Assembly: GCA_024763115.1 (NCBI GenBank)
Contig: JANTGB010000017.1
Span: 1-15,596, forward strand
Direction: 5' to 3'
From: Desulfobulbaceae bacterium
Lineage (GTDB): Bacteria > Desulfobacterota > Desulfobulbia > Desulfobulbales > SURF-16
Length of the DNA: 15,596 nucleotides
In this document: positions 6,457 through 13,513 of the stretch, in pieces
How positions within the stretch are numbered: position 1 is the first letter of the stretch
Layout: every line of letters begins with the position of its first letter
Notes under the pieces: generated by a model
The model's input: only the letters and a program-made list of their open reading frames with translations
Databases searched by the model: none
What the model was told of the DNA's origin: nothing
Translations under genes and position numbers: made by a program

Positions 6457-7707
6457 CTATTTTGCCGGTAACAGTAGCTTGACAAAAAAAACGGCTAGAT
6501 GTTCCACGCAGTATGATGTTTTTGTATCAGCAACCTTTTGCTGCCACTGGAGAAGGCAGCCACTACAAGTAGTTAGAACAGTATCGGCATCTGTTTGCCG
6601 AAGCTGTTTAAAAAGTTCCTGGAAAATTTTATTGCTTAAGTCGGGGTTTGCCAGAGAGAAAAGGCCGCCATGGCCGCAGCATTGCGGGCCGTTATTCAAT
6701 TCAACAACTTTATGCCCGGTTATTTTATTTAAAAGTTGCCTGGGGGGCAAAATAGATTTATCCGGCCCGAAACGAATATGGCAGGGGTCATGATAGAAAA
6801 TGGATGATTTTTTTATTCCGCTCATCCGGCAATGGATGTTAAGGTCAATTAAGTTGTTAAAAAAAGTAGAAAATTCTTCTACTCTGGCGGCAAATTTCTG
6901 AGCCTTGGCAAGCCATTGGGGCTCATCCCGGAAAAGATCGGGATAGTTCTTTAATTGATGGAAACAAGAGGCGCAGGTGGTTAGAACAGGTAAAGTGTTG
7001 TCACTGAATGCCAGGATATTTTTTTCAGCCAGTTTTCGGGCCTCAGCTATATCTCCCCGGGCCTTCGCAGCCAGGCCGCAGCATGTCTGGTCTGCCGGAG
7101 TCTGCATGTTTCCGTTATTAAGCGAGCTGTGCAAGCAGGCTGTAGCTGAAGCAATATCATTATAGAGATGGGTTGCCAGGCAGCCACTAAAAAAATTTGT
7201 TTTGGTAAGTTTTCCGTTGTTATTTGCAGAAAGATGAGAATGAAAAATTTTGTTGTTATTTCGGGATTGTTTGATAAGGCGGGGATTAAGTAATGACAGC
7301 TTTTCTTTAAGGCCGCTGCCGGTCGGGATACGGTTAAGAATGACCCCGGTGAATTTTCCCATTGTACTCAGGCTGCTGAGCAGGGCAGGGGATGAAAGAA
7401 TGGTTGTTACGCTTAATTTGCTCAGATAATGCTTGTCGGCCCCATGGGGCAGGACGGCCCGGGCCTTGATTATAATTTTTGTTATGTCTATTTTTCGGGG
7501 ACAAGCTGCAACACAGGCGCGGCAAAGCAGACATTTTGTCAGGATGTCGGCAAATGCCGGGGATGCGGGAGAGCCCAGCCGAGAGAGAAGATGCAGTTTG
7601 CCTCTGGCTGATAAGTATTCGCGACCGGTTACGCTGTATATAGGACAAACAGTGGTACAGGCCCCGCATTTAGCGCATTTTGTCAGTAGTTCCGGATTAG
7701 AATTAAT
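6457..7707 (-). CDS. GlcF-type Fe-S oxidoreductase subunit (two 4Fe-4S + two CCG domains); no canonical start codon
   Basis: Read from an ATT at 7707 the frame gives 416 residues. Two ferredoxin motifs CxxCxxCxxxCP come first (Cys11-14-17-21 and Cys59-62-65-69). Two cysteine-rich CCG domains follow: FFSGCLATHLY, QTCCGLAAKARGD and TTCASC (about 170-250), then HDPCHIRFG, QCCGHGG and TTCSGC (about 305-395). This is the architecture of the glycolate oxidase iron-sulfur subunit GlcF and related lactate-oxidising complexes, which pass electrons from an FAD-linked dehydrogenase to the membrane. No such flavoprotein gene is adjacent. Between the in-frame TGA (7717-7719) and Cys11 there is no ATG, GTG or TTG; only ATA (7713), ATT (7707) and CTG (7686) are available. 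The first ATG in frame (7362) would remove both ferredoxin clusters. The start is therefore uncertain and 5' damage is possible. Confidence 0.8.
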   Translation of the reverse strand: MNSNPELLTKCAKCGACTTVCPIYSVTGREYLSARGKLHLLSRLGSPASPAFADILTKCLLCRACVAACPRKIDITKIIIKARAVLPHGADKHYLSKLSVTTILSSPALLSSLSTMGKFTGVILNRIPTGSGLKEKLSLLNPRLIKQSRNNNKIFHSHLSANNNGKLTKTNFFSGCLATHLYNDIASATACLHSSLNNGNMQTPADQTCCGLAAKARGDIAEARKLAEKNILAFSDNTLPVLTTCASCFHQLKNYPDLFRDEPQWLAKAQKFAARVEEFSTFFNNLIDLNIHCRMSGIKKSSIFYHDPCHIRFGPDKSILPPRQLLNKITGHKVVELNNGPQCCGHGGLFSLANPDLSNKIFQELFKQLRQTDADTVLTTCSGCLLQWQQKVADTKTSYCVEHLAVFFVKLLLPAK

Positions 7708-7813
7708 TGTTATAAATCAAACAGAGGATGGGAAATAGGATCTATCCCCTGTTAGCCGGCTGATATGTTTATTTTGAAAACCTGCCCAGGACAAAAAAGG
7801 TTAGCTGAAAACG

Positions 7814-7831
7814 ACCGACACCTTTGTCGGT
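7814..7831 (-). terminator. Possible intrinsic terminator downstream of tRNA-Pro
   Basis: ACCGACA (7814-7820) and TGTCGGT (7825-7831) form a 7-bp stem with a 4-nt loop. On the minus strand the stem is followed by CGTTTTC, a short U tract. It lies about 190 bp past the tRNA 3' end and before the Fe-S gene. The U tract is weak. Confidence 0.35.
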
Positions 7832-7914
7832 AAAATTTTCTAGAACGGCATAAGTGCCTTGCCTGTTATATACTTACCTTATTTTAAAATTTATTTTTCA
7901 GTTTCTTGTTTTTA

Positions 7915-7934
7915 TTACTCCTTTTCAGGAGTAA
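7915..7934. repeat. Perfect 8-bp hairpin with a GAAA loop
   Basis: TTACTCCT and AGGAGTAA pair perfectly; the minus-strand loop is GAAA, a stable GNRA tetraloop. No U tract follows on either strand, so it is not a typical terminator. On the minus strand it would lie in the 3' trailer of tRNA-Pro. Confidence 0.5.
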
Positions 7935-8017
7935 GGCACTACGCTTTTATATGTAAATACATTTTCATCCTCGGGGGTGGCCTTTTCCCCGGTCATGGAT
8001 GGTTTAGTTTAAATTAC

Positions 8018-8094
8018 TGGTCGGGACGAGTGGATTCGAACCACCGGCCCCCTGAACCCCATTCAGGTGCGCTACCAGACTGCGCCACGTCCCG
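8018..8094 (-). tRNA. tRNA-Pro (anticodon GGG)
   Basis: The minus strand folds into a full cloverleaf of 77 nt including an encoded CCA. The acceptor stem is CGGGACG/CGTCCCG, the D arm contains GCGCAG and TGGTAGCGC, the anticodon stem is CCTGA/TCAGG with loop ATGGGGT (anticodon GGG, proline CCC/CCU codons), and the T arm contains GGTTCGAATCC. Discriminator base A is followed by CCA. It sits downstream of merR. Its likely promoter is about 180 bp upstream because an element has inserted between. Confidence 0.96.
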
Positions 8095-8114
8095 ACCGAA
8101 ACTGAAATTTTTAG

Positions 8115-8243
8115 GTAACTGCTCACAGGGCTTCGCATATTCGGAGTCTTCGCTTACCTGCACCCTGCAGGTAGGCGCAGACTCCGACCAGTTACTAATA
8201 CAGAGGTTTGCACTCATCAGGCACTTACCTCATGAGAAGTTAT
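8115..8243. mobile_element. 129-bp MITE-like element, family B, copy 1
   Basis: It begins GTAACTGCTCAC and ends with GAGAAGTTAT, an inverted-repeat end with one changed terminal base. Flanks are ATTTTTAG (8107-8114) and ATTTTTAT (8244-8251), an 8-bp duplication with one mismatch. Both ends align with the copy at 13514-13736 (CGCATATTCGGAGTC near the left end; CAGTTAC, AATAC and CTTACC toward the right). The centre is a very strong hairpin (8142-8186). It carries no ORF. It lies 20 bp upstream of the tRNA-Pro 5' end. Confidence 0.8.
8142..8186. repeat. 21-position hairpin inside the family-B element
   Basis: The arms 8142-8162 and 8166-8186 pair around a CCC loop with 19 Watson-Crick pairs, one T-G pair and one mismatch. 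It includes CGGAGTCT with AGACTCCG and TACCTGCA with TGCAGGTA. If transcribed from the upstream promoter it would sit in the tRNA-Pro precursor leader. Confidence 0.8.
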
Positions 8244-8272
8244 ATTTTTATTATTAAAACAAGTTCCACAGA

Positions 8273-8301
8273 TATTTAGATTATATTTGTTCTACTGTCA
8301 A
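8273..8301 (-). promoter_or_regulatory. Candidate promoter for tRNA-Pro
   Basis: On the minus strand TTGACA (8296-8301) is followed after 17 bp by TAAATA (8273-8278), just past the merR stop. The -35 is consensus; the -10 is imperfect. A TATAAT also occurs but only 10 bp from the -35. Confidence 0.4.
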
Positions 8302-8322
8302 GCCTATTAAATCAACCAGACA

Positions 8323-8715
8323 TTACTCCTTTTCAAGAATTTTTTTTAATTCCCGCAGTTCTTTTTTTATACCATTGAAAAAAGTTTTAAACTCATCTGC
8401 TTCATCTTTACCGGTTGCCGGATTGTTTTCTTTATTTTCATTTTTGTCTCTGGCCATATGTTTTTTGGCGCCCGGAATGGTAAAGCCTTCATTTTTTAAT
8501 AATTTTTTAATGTTAATAATATTTTCAACATCAACCCGGCGATATAATCTTTGCTTTGACGATGCCCTTTTGGGCCGAATAAATTTCTTGAATTCAGATT
8601 CCCAATAACGCAGAACATGCTGTTTAACCCCGGTAATATCACAAACTTCACCTATTTTAAAATATTGCTTATTCGGAATTTTGACAGCTTTATTGTCGGA
8701 ATGATCCTGAATCAC
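8323..8715 (-). CDS. MerR-family HTH regulator
   Basis: The 130-residue protein carries a MerR-type winged helix-turn-helix at 18-87 (YFKIGEVCDITGVKQHVLRY, then RRVDVENIINIKKLLKNEGF), followed by a linker and a lysine/glutamate-rich C-terminal helix (about 105-130) that could dimerise. No cysteines or ligand-binding domain are present, so its effector is unknown. It belongs to the short MerR-like regulators found next to ihfA in many Desulfobacterota and related bacteria. The start is GTG at 8713-8715 with no evident Shine-Dalgarno; the family-A repeat begins 27 bp upstream and may have removed native leader sequence. No better in-frame start precedes the HTH. Confidence 0.88.
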   Translation of the reverse strand: MIQDHSDNKAVKIPNKQYFKIGEVCDITGVKQHVLRYWESEFKKFIRPKRASSKQRLYRRVDVENIINIKKLLKNEGFTIPGAKKHMARDKNENKENNPATGKDEADEFKTFFNGIKKELRELKKILEKE

Positions 8716-8741
8716 AGTTATTTGTAATTATTAACCAGCTA

Positions 8742-8908
8742 AGGGCTCACGCAAAAACAACTTCCCATACTGAGGCGCAATATGAACATTTAGAAAATCG
8801 ATCTGTAATTATACAATCCCTGGAACGTAGCTCTGCTACGTCTACGGTCGCACGCGATCAGATCACTTCTTTAAATGTCCATATTACCCTTATCCAACCA
8901 TCTTAATT
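8742..8908. mobile_element. Foldback element, family A, copy 2 (right end lost)
   Basis: It starts AGGGCTCACGCAAAAACAAC and follows copy 1 (4307-4487) through GAACATTTAGAAAA, CGATCTG, AATTAT and the central hairpin ACGTAG-CTCTG-CTACGT (8825-8841). The outer stem pair changes together between copies (G-C in copy 1, A-T here), so pairing is kept. The right terminal repeat is not recognisable; a family-B-like segment starts there. The right boundary is approximate. Confidence 0.7.
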
Positions 8909-9068
8909 TTAATTTCTTACAGGGAGCAGGTAAGCGACCGGCAGGGAACTCAATGATATTTTTTGCAATAATGCCGACGCAAAACATTAGTCATACGTAA
9001 GCCGGACTAAGCGCGAACAGGTAAGCAAGCTTGCGAAAATCCGGGTCTGGTACCCTGTGGGCAGTTAT
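8909..9068. mobile_element. Eroded family-B element, copy 3
   Basis: Read on the plus strand this segment aligns with the reverse complement of 13514-13687: TTACAGGGAGCAGGTAAG, GACCGG, ATTAGT, CAGGTAAGCA and a right end GGGCAGTTAT, which matches the terminal GAGCAGTTAC. Identity is patchy and I see no target duplication, so it is an old copy. The ihfA stop codon (9065-9067) lies in its last bases. Boundaries are approximate. Confidence 0.55.
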
Positions 9069-9358
9069 TTATTTATTCTTGCACGCAACTGTTTACTTGC
9101 CTTAAAACTTACCATACACCTTTTAGTGATTTCCATGGTTTCACCGGTTCTAGGGTTACGGCCGACCCGAGCTGATTTCTGCCTGACAGTAAATATCCCG
9201 AACTGGACAAGCTTAATTTTTTCTTTTTTCAGCAAAGTCTGCTTCAGGCAGGTAAAGACCTCGTCAACCAGCTCACCCGCGCTGTTACGGGGGAAACCTA
9301 ATTGCTCATTAATTGCCTGACTTAAATCCCTGCGGGTCAGATTGGATCTTTTTTCCAT
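9065..9358 (-). CDS. ihfA: Integration host factor alpha subunit (IHF/HU family)
   Basis: The 97-residue product from ATG 9358 is a typical IhfA: LTRRDLSQAINEQLGFPRNSAGELVDEVF (dimerisation helices), KLVQFGIFTVRQKSARVGRNPRTGE with the DNA-minor-groove arm and its intercalating proline in NPRTGE, and a C-terminal helix. It bends DNA as a heterodimer with IhfB. The frame is open for 23 more residues upstream, but the ATG at 9358 gives the usual family length and has GAGG (9369-9372) upstream. It follows pheT, as in enteric bacteria, but has its own promoter. The stop codon overlaps the end of an old repeat element. Confidence 0.93.
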   Translation of the reverse strand: MEKRSNLTRRDLSQAINEQLGFPRNSAGELVDEVFTCLKQTLLKKEKIKLVQFGIFTVRQKSARVGRNPRTGETMEITKRCMVSFKASKQLRARINK

Positions 9359-9439
9359 ATTAAAAAACCTCAGTTTACGATAATATTTATAAATCGGCTG
9401 GTACTGGTTGCGCACTTTGTCAGGCATATGCCTGACAAA

Positions 9440-9520
9440 TTATATTCTATCCGGAAGGCTGTCCGAGAATGTCCTTTCTGCGGAGTCTCGTACCTCGCTT
9501 ACCTGTCCGACTCTGTGTTG
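9440..9520. repeat. Possible family-B fragment in the ihfA leader
   Basis: CGGAGTC, CGCTTACCTG and GACTC occur in the same order as in the hairpin of the 8115 element, but the spacing is shorter and no termini are visible. If transcribed from the promoter at 9549-9577 it would lie in the ihfA 5' leader. Confidence 0.3.
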
Positions 9521-9548
9521 TTTCAAAAAAATAATGTTCGCAATGTCA

Positions 9549-9577
9549 ACTATATGGCTGTGCTTATTATTTATCAA
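9549..9577 (-). promoter_or_regulatory. Sigma70-type promoter for ihfA
   Basis: On the minus strand TTGATA (9572-9577) and TATAGT (9549-9554) are 17 bp apart. They lie in the pheT-ihfA gap, about 190 bp before the ihfA start, and allow ihfA-merR to be transcribed apart from the thrS-pheT operon. Confidence 0.6.
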
Positions 9578-9626
9578 AATGACTTGATTTGAGAAAAAAA
9601 TTTCTATTCCCGGACAGGCCCCCCGG

Positions 9627-12044
9627 TTACACATCCCTTAGCTGTCCGTCAAAGCCGGACAGGAGCAAGTCTATTATCTTCTGGTGAACCACGCCAACCC
9701 CGTCATCGTCAAGAGTACCTTCACCTGAACGATAGCTTATGGAAACAGCAATACTTTTTTTACCTTCTGCTATAGGGTCTCCCTGATAAACATCGAAAAT
9801 TTCCGCCTGTTCAATTAATGGCTCACCACTGTCATAGATAGCTTTCAGTATTTCACCGCCACCGACGCTGTCAGGAACCAGAACCGCAATATCCCAGCGA
9901 ACAGCAGGAAATTTAGGCAGTGGAACAAAATTCCTTGGCGTCTGTTCCAGTTGAGCCAAAAGTTCAAAATCAAGATCAAGAAAAAAAAGATCCTGCCTGA
10001 GGGCGAAATTTTTCATTGTTGTCCGGGAAAGTCTGCCGCATCTGCCCAGCAAAACATCTTCCTGTCGGCAGTCAAGCAATGTGCCTGGTTCACAATACGG
10101 CTCATTGCCCTCAGAGGCAACTAATTTAACCGCAGACAGGCGTAATTCATTCAGGAGTGATTCGGCAACTCCTTTTATGTCAAAAATATCACATGGTTGC
10201 TGGCCGAAATGTATTACCGGGGCATTGGCATGGCGTCTGCCACTCAAGACAGCAGTCAGGCGAAATTTTTCCTCGGGCAACAGCTCATTATCCCTTGGCT
10301 GAAAAATCTTGCCGATTTCAAAAAGCTGGACATCAGCTACCTGATGATTAACATTGCGCCGGACATTTTCCAGTAATCCGGGCAGAAGTGTGGTACGCAT
10401 GACATTCTGCTCCTCTGCCAGGGGATTTAAGAGCCTGACGGTCTGTCGCCGGGGATCAGCAGCAGCAAGCCCGAGAAGATCAAAATGTTTTTCCGCCACA
10501 AAACTGTAGTTTATTGCCTGGGAGAACCCAAGAGCAGTCATAATTTCGACAAGTTTCCGGCGAAGCAGCCTGTTGTTGTCCTGTTCGGAAAAACGCATGG
10601 GCACAACCGGCAGGGTAGTGGGAATTTCATTGTAACCCTTGAGTCGGGCTATCTCCTCCACCAGATCAATTTCCCTTTCTATATCGACCCGGAAACCTGG
10701 GACAATAACCTCAAGGGTATCACTGTCAAGCTCAATGACCTTAAATTCAATGGCAGTCAGAAAGGCGGCAAGTTCCCCTGCAGTGAAATCCACTCCCAGC
10801 AGATCAGAAGTTCGCTGCACCCGAAGTTCAAGCAGTTGCGGCTCTTTAAGCGATGAGCAGACATCAAAGCCATCAGCAACAGGTTCTGCCCCGCAAATTT
10901 CAATCATCAGCCGGACAACCCGTTCCAGGGCATAAATTGTGCCCTGGGGATCAACTCCCCGCTCAAAACGGAAGGAAGCGTCAGTGCCCAGATTCAGCTT
11001 ACGGGCGGTACGCCTGACACTGATTGGATCAAAACAGGCGCTTTCCAGGAGGATTTCCCTGCTGTCATCAGCAACCTCGGAATTAGCGCCGCCCATAACC
11101 CCGGCCACGGCCACCGGTTTTTGCTCATCGCAAATCATCAGCATTGCAGGATCAAGTTGCCGTTCCTGACCATCCAGGGTTGTGATTTTCTCATCCGGCC
11201 CGGCTTTGCGGACAACTATTTTGCTGCCGTTTATTTTGTTAAAATCAAAGGCATGGAGCGGCTGACCGGTTTCCAGCATGACAAAATTAGTAATATCAAC
11301 GACGTTATTTATCGGGCGCAGACCAATTGCCAGCAACTGTCTCTGCAGCCACCAGGGCGAGGGGCCGACTTTAACATTTCTGAGCAGCCTGGCTGCGTAG
11401 CGGGGGCATTCCGCCGGTGCATCAACCTGAACCGTAAAAGGGACTCCCTTGCCGGTCAAAACCGGCAGATCGACAGGCGGCCGCCGTAACTCAGTCCCGG
11501 CAAAGGCGGCGACTTCTCGGCCAATGCCGATAACACTGGCGCAGTCAGGCCGGTTAGGAGTCAGGTCTACATCAATAAGGGTATCAGCCAGGCCCAAGGC
11601 ATCTTCCAGCAGATCACCAGGACGCAGAGCGGCATCAAGTTCCATTATTCCCTGATGATCATCACTTATCCCCAGATCTCCGGCCGAACAGAGCATCCCT
11701 TCGGATATCTCGCCGCGAATTTTGCCTTTTTTTATTTTCAAGCCACCGGGAAGAACAGCGCCGGGCAGGGCGACCGGGGTCAGCAGGCCGGCTGCGGCAT
11801 TAGGAGCGCCGCAGACAATCTGTTTTTTTTCAGAGCCTACCGTAATATCACACAATACCAGCCGGTCGGCATTGGGATGGGGCCGGACATTATCTATCAG
11901 GGCAACCCGGACATTAGCAAGATGGGAAAAAAGTTCGTCAACAGAATCAACCTCAAGCCCGGCCATGGTCAGGCGCTCAGCCAACTCTGCGGAGCTCATG
12001 GTAAAATCAACGTATTTTTTCAGCCAGTTAAGAGTAAATTTCAT
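9627..12044 (-). CDS. pheT: Phenylalanyl-tRNA synthetase beta subunit
   Basis: The 805-residue product is full-length PheT, which with PheS forms the heterotetramer that charges tRNA-Phe. The N-terminal tRNA-binding EMAP-like domain (about 40-150) shows HPNADRL, VCGAPN and ISEGMLCSA. The B3/B4 editing region contains RRPPVDL to NVVDITNFVMLETGQPLHAFD. The B5 domain and the catalytic-like core (LVEEIARLKGYNEIPTTLP, FEIGKIF) follow. The last 100 residues (706-805) are the ferredoxin-fold anticodon-binding domain (PKFPAVRWDIAVLV, ISYRSGEGTLDDD). Length and order match the family. The ATG is 19 bp after the pheS stop with no strong Shine-Dalgarno, suggesting coupling. Confidence 0.97.
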   Translation of the reverse strand: MKFTLNWLKKYVDFTMSSAELAERLTMAGLEVDSVDELFSHLANVRVALIDNVRPHPNADRLVLCDITVGSEKKQIVCGAPNAAAGLLTPVALPGAVLPGGLKIKKGKIRGEISEGMLCSAGDLGISDDHQGIMELDAALRPGDLLEDALGLADTLIDVDLTPNRPDCASVIGIGREVAAFAGTELRRPPVDLPVLTGKGVPFTVQVDAPAECPRYAARLLRNVKVGPSPWWLQRQLLAIGLRPINNVVDITNFVMLETGQPLHAFDFNKINGSKIVVRKAGPDEKITTLDGQERQLDPAMLMICDEQKPVAVAGVMGGANSEVADDSREILLESACFDPISVRRTARKLNLGTDASFRFERGVDPQGTIYALERVVRLMIEICGAEPVADGFDVCSSLKEPQLLELRVQRTSDLLGVDFTAGELAAFLTAIEFKVIELDSDTLEVIVPGFRVDIEREIDLVEEIARLKGYNEIPTTLPVVPMRFSEQDNNRLLRRKLVEIMTALGFSQAINYSFVAEKHFDLLGLAAADPRRQTVRLLNPLAEEQNVMRTTLLPGLLENVRRNVNHQVADVQLFEIGKIFQPRDNELLPEEKFRLTAVLSGRRHANAPVIHFGQQPCDIFDIKGVAESLLNELRLSAVKLVASEGNEPYCEPGTLLDCRQEDVLLGRCGRLSRTTMKNFALRQDLFFLDLDFELLAQLEQTPRNFVPLPKFPAVRWDIAVLVPDSVGGGEILKAIYDSGEPLIEQAEIFDVYQGDPIAEGKKSIAVSISYRSGEGTLDDDGVGVVHQKIIDLLLSGFDGQLRDV

Positions 12045-12063
12045 TTTATATCAACAAGGCAGC

Positions 12064-13083
12064 TTAAAATTGACCCAGGAAGCGCAGATCATTTTCATAA
12101 TAGAGACGGATATCGTTAATGCCATATTTCAACATGGCAATTCGTTCCACACCCAGGCCAAAGGCAAAACCGCTGTATTCGTCAATATCGTAATCCACCT
12201 TTTTAAAAACTTCAGGATCAATTAGCCCGGCTCCGAGAATTTCCAGCCAGCCGGTCTGCTTGCATACCCGGCATCCTTTGCCGCCGCACATAACACAGCC
12301 GATATCTACTTCAGCGCTTGGTTCGGTAAAGGGGAAAAAACTGGGACGAAAACGAATGGGGGTGTCCGCATCAAACATCCTGGCGATAAATACGCTTAAG
12401 ACGCCTTTTAAGTCGGCAAAGGAAACCTTATGATCAACCAGAAAACCCTCGACCTGGTGAAACATCGGGGTATGGGTAATATCCGAATCGCAGCGATAGA
12501 CCTTGCCCGGCGCGATAAATCGCAGGGGAGGGCTGTTGTTCTCCATGATCCTGGCCTGCATGGGCGAGGTGTGGGTGCGGAGCAATACCTTGTCATTAAT
12601 ATAAAAGGTATCGTGCATGTCACGGGCCGGATGGTGAGGCGGAATATTAAGGGCCTCAAAATTGTAAAAATCAGTTTCCACATCCGGTCCTTCAGCAATG
12701 CCGAATCCCAGTCCGGCGAAAATTTCGCAGATTTCATCCATTATCTGCGTTACCGGATGCAGCTTGCCGAATGGATAACAACGACCGGGAAGAGTCAGGT
12801 CGAAAGCAGCGGAATCAGTGCTTCCCTGCCTGGATAAGATTTCCTTTCTGGCCGTGAATGCCTTTTCAAGATTCTGCTTGATCTCATTGGCAAGTTTACC
12901 GAGTCGAGGTCGATCCTCTTTGGCAACCTGGCCCAGCTTACGCATTAAGCCGGAGAAAAGACCCTTGCGGCCCAGATACCTGACTCGAAATTGCTCAAGA
13001 GCATTATTATCAACGACAGAGGCCAGCTCAACGCCGGCCTCATCCTGCAGAGCGAGAAGCTCATCTTCCATTGAGATATTCAT
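12064..13083 (-). CDS. pheS: Phenylalanyl-tRNA synthetase alpha subunit
   Basis: The 339-residue product is the catalytic class II subunit. A coiled-coil N-terminus (about 1-85) that grips tRNA is followed by the core: motif 1 region HPVTQIMDEI, MHDTFYI, LLRTHTSPMQARIM, motif 2 PGKVYRCDSDITHTPMFHQ, substrate-pocket FRPSFFPFTEPSAEVD (245-260) and motif 3 GLGVERIAMLKYGI (309-322). A four-cysteine insert (Cys263, 266, 271, 274) resembles a zinc knuckle; it is a known variant in many bacterial PheS proteins. The start is ATG at 13083, 17 bp after the rplT stop, without a clear Shine-Dalgarno; Met5 is an alternative. Confidence 0.97.
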   Translation of the reverse strand: MNISMEDELLALQDEAGVELASVVDNNALEQFRVRYLGRKGLFSGLMRKLGQVAKEDRPRLGKLANEIKQNLEKAFTARKEILSRQGSTDSAAFDLTLPGRCYPFGKLHPVTQIMDEICEIFAGLGFGIAEGPDVETDFYNFEALNIPPHHPARDMHDTFYINDKVLLRTHTSPMQARIMENNSPPLRFIAPGKVYRCDSDITHTPMFHQVEGFLVDHKVSFADLKGVLSVFIARMFDADTPIRFRPSFFPFTEPSAEVDIGCVMCGGKGCRVCKQTGWLEILGAGLIDPEVFKKVDYDIDEYSGFAFGLGVERIAMLKYGINDIRLYYENDLRFLGQF

Positions 13084-13100
13084 CAGGATCTTAATCAGTC

Positions 13101-13445
13101 TCAGGAAGAGAGCTTGACAACTTCAGCAAAGGCATGGGGATCAAGAATAGCCATATTTGACAGAACTTTACGATCAAGTTCAACATCGGCCTTTTTCAGG
13201 CCACCCATTAAACGACTGTATGATGTGCCGTTTGCCTTGGCGGCCGCAGCTATACGTACTATCCATAAACGACGGAAATCACGTTTTCTTGTCCGCCTGT
13301 CCCGATAGGCATAACAAAGAGCCCGGTCGACCGCTTCCACGGCTGTACGATAAAGGCGATGGCGACCGCCCCGATACCCTTTTGCCAACTTTAAAACTCT
13401 ATTTCTTCTGCGGCGTGCTTTAAAACCGCGTCTTACCCTGGGCAT
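13101..13445 (-). CDS. rplT: 50S ribosomal protein L20
   Basis: The 114-residue protein begins MPRVRRGFKARRRRNRVLKL, the basic rRNA-binding tail of L20, and continues with AKGYRGGRHRLYRTA, ALCYAYRDRRTRKRDFRRLW and the C-terminal globular part. L20 is needed for early 50S assembly. The frame is open 29 codons upstream, but the ATG at 13445 has GAGGAG (13452-13457) 6 nt before it and gives the usual length. In other bacteria L20 represses its own operon through RNA upstream of rpmI or rplT. A small hairpin (GCGAC-TTCA-GTCGC, about 13470-13485) lies upstream here. The gap to rpmI has been enlarged by a repeat element. Confidence 0.97.
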   Translation of the reverse strand: MPRVRRGFKARRRRNRVLKLAKGYRGGRHRLYRTAVEAVDRALCYAYRDRRTRKRDFRRLWIVRIAAAAKANGTSYSRLMGGLKKADVELDRKVLSNMAILDPHAFAEVVKLSS

Positions 13446-13513
13446 GAAAAACTCCTCTGAATTTCGTATGTTCAGCGACTGAAGTCGCAATAAAATTTTA
13501 CTTACCATTAAAC

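Larger units (their letters stand above)
7708..8017. other. Gene-free interval between the Fe-S gene and tRNA-Pro
   Basis: No protein-like frame is present. The interval holds two short perfect inverted repeats (7814-7831 and 7915-7934) and a dispersed pair, TAAGTGCCTT near 7851 and AAGGCACTA near 7933, that may be a decayed repeat. I see no convincing promoter for the Fe-S gene; TTGTCC-17-TAAACA on the minus strand is weak. Confidence 0.5.

Noticed and set aside
7334..7669. Minus-strand ORF starting MRGLYHCLSYIQ
   Set aside because: It is a shadow in another frame of the Fe-S gene, whose true frame carries the ferredoxin cysteines.
8014..8217. Minus-strand 67-residue ORF
   Set aside because: It covers the tRNA-Pro sense strand and a family-B repeat; no protein-like composition.
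7859..8257. Plus-strand ORF with RVDSNHRPPEPHSG
   Set aside because: It is the well-known spurious translation of a tRNA-Pro antisense strand and crosses a repeat element.
9359..9427. N-terminal extension of IhfA
   Set aside because: It has no similarity to the family and no ribosome-binding site; the ATG at 9358 gives the usual length.
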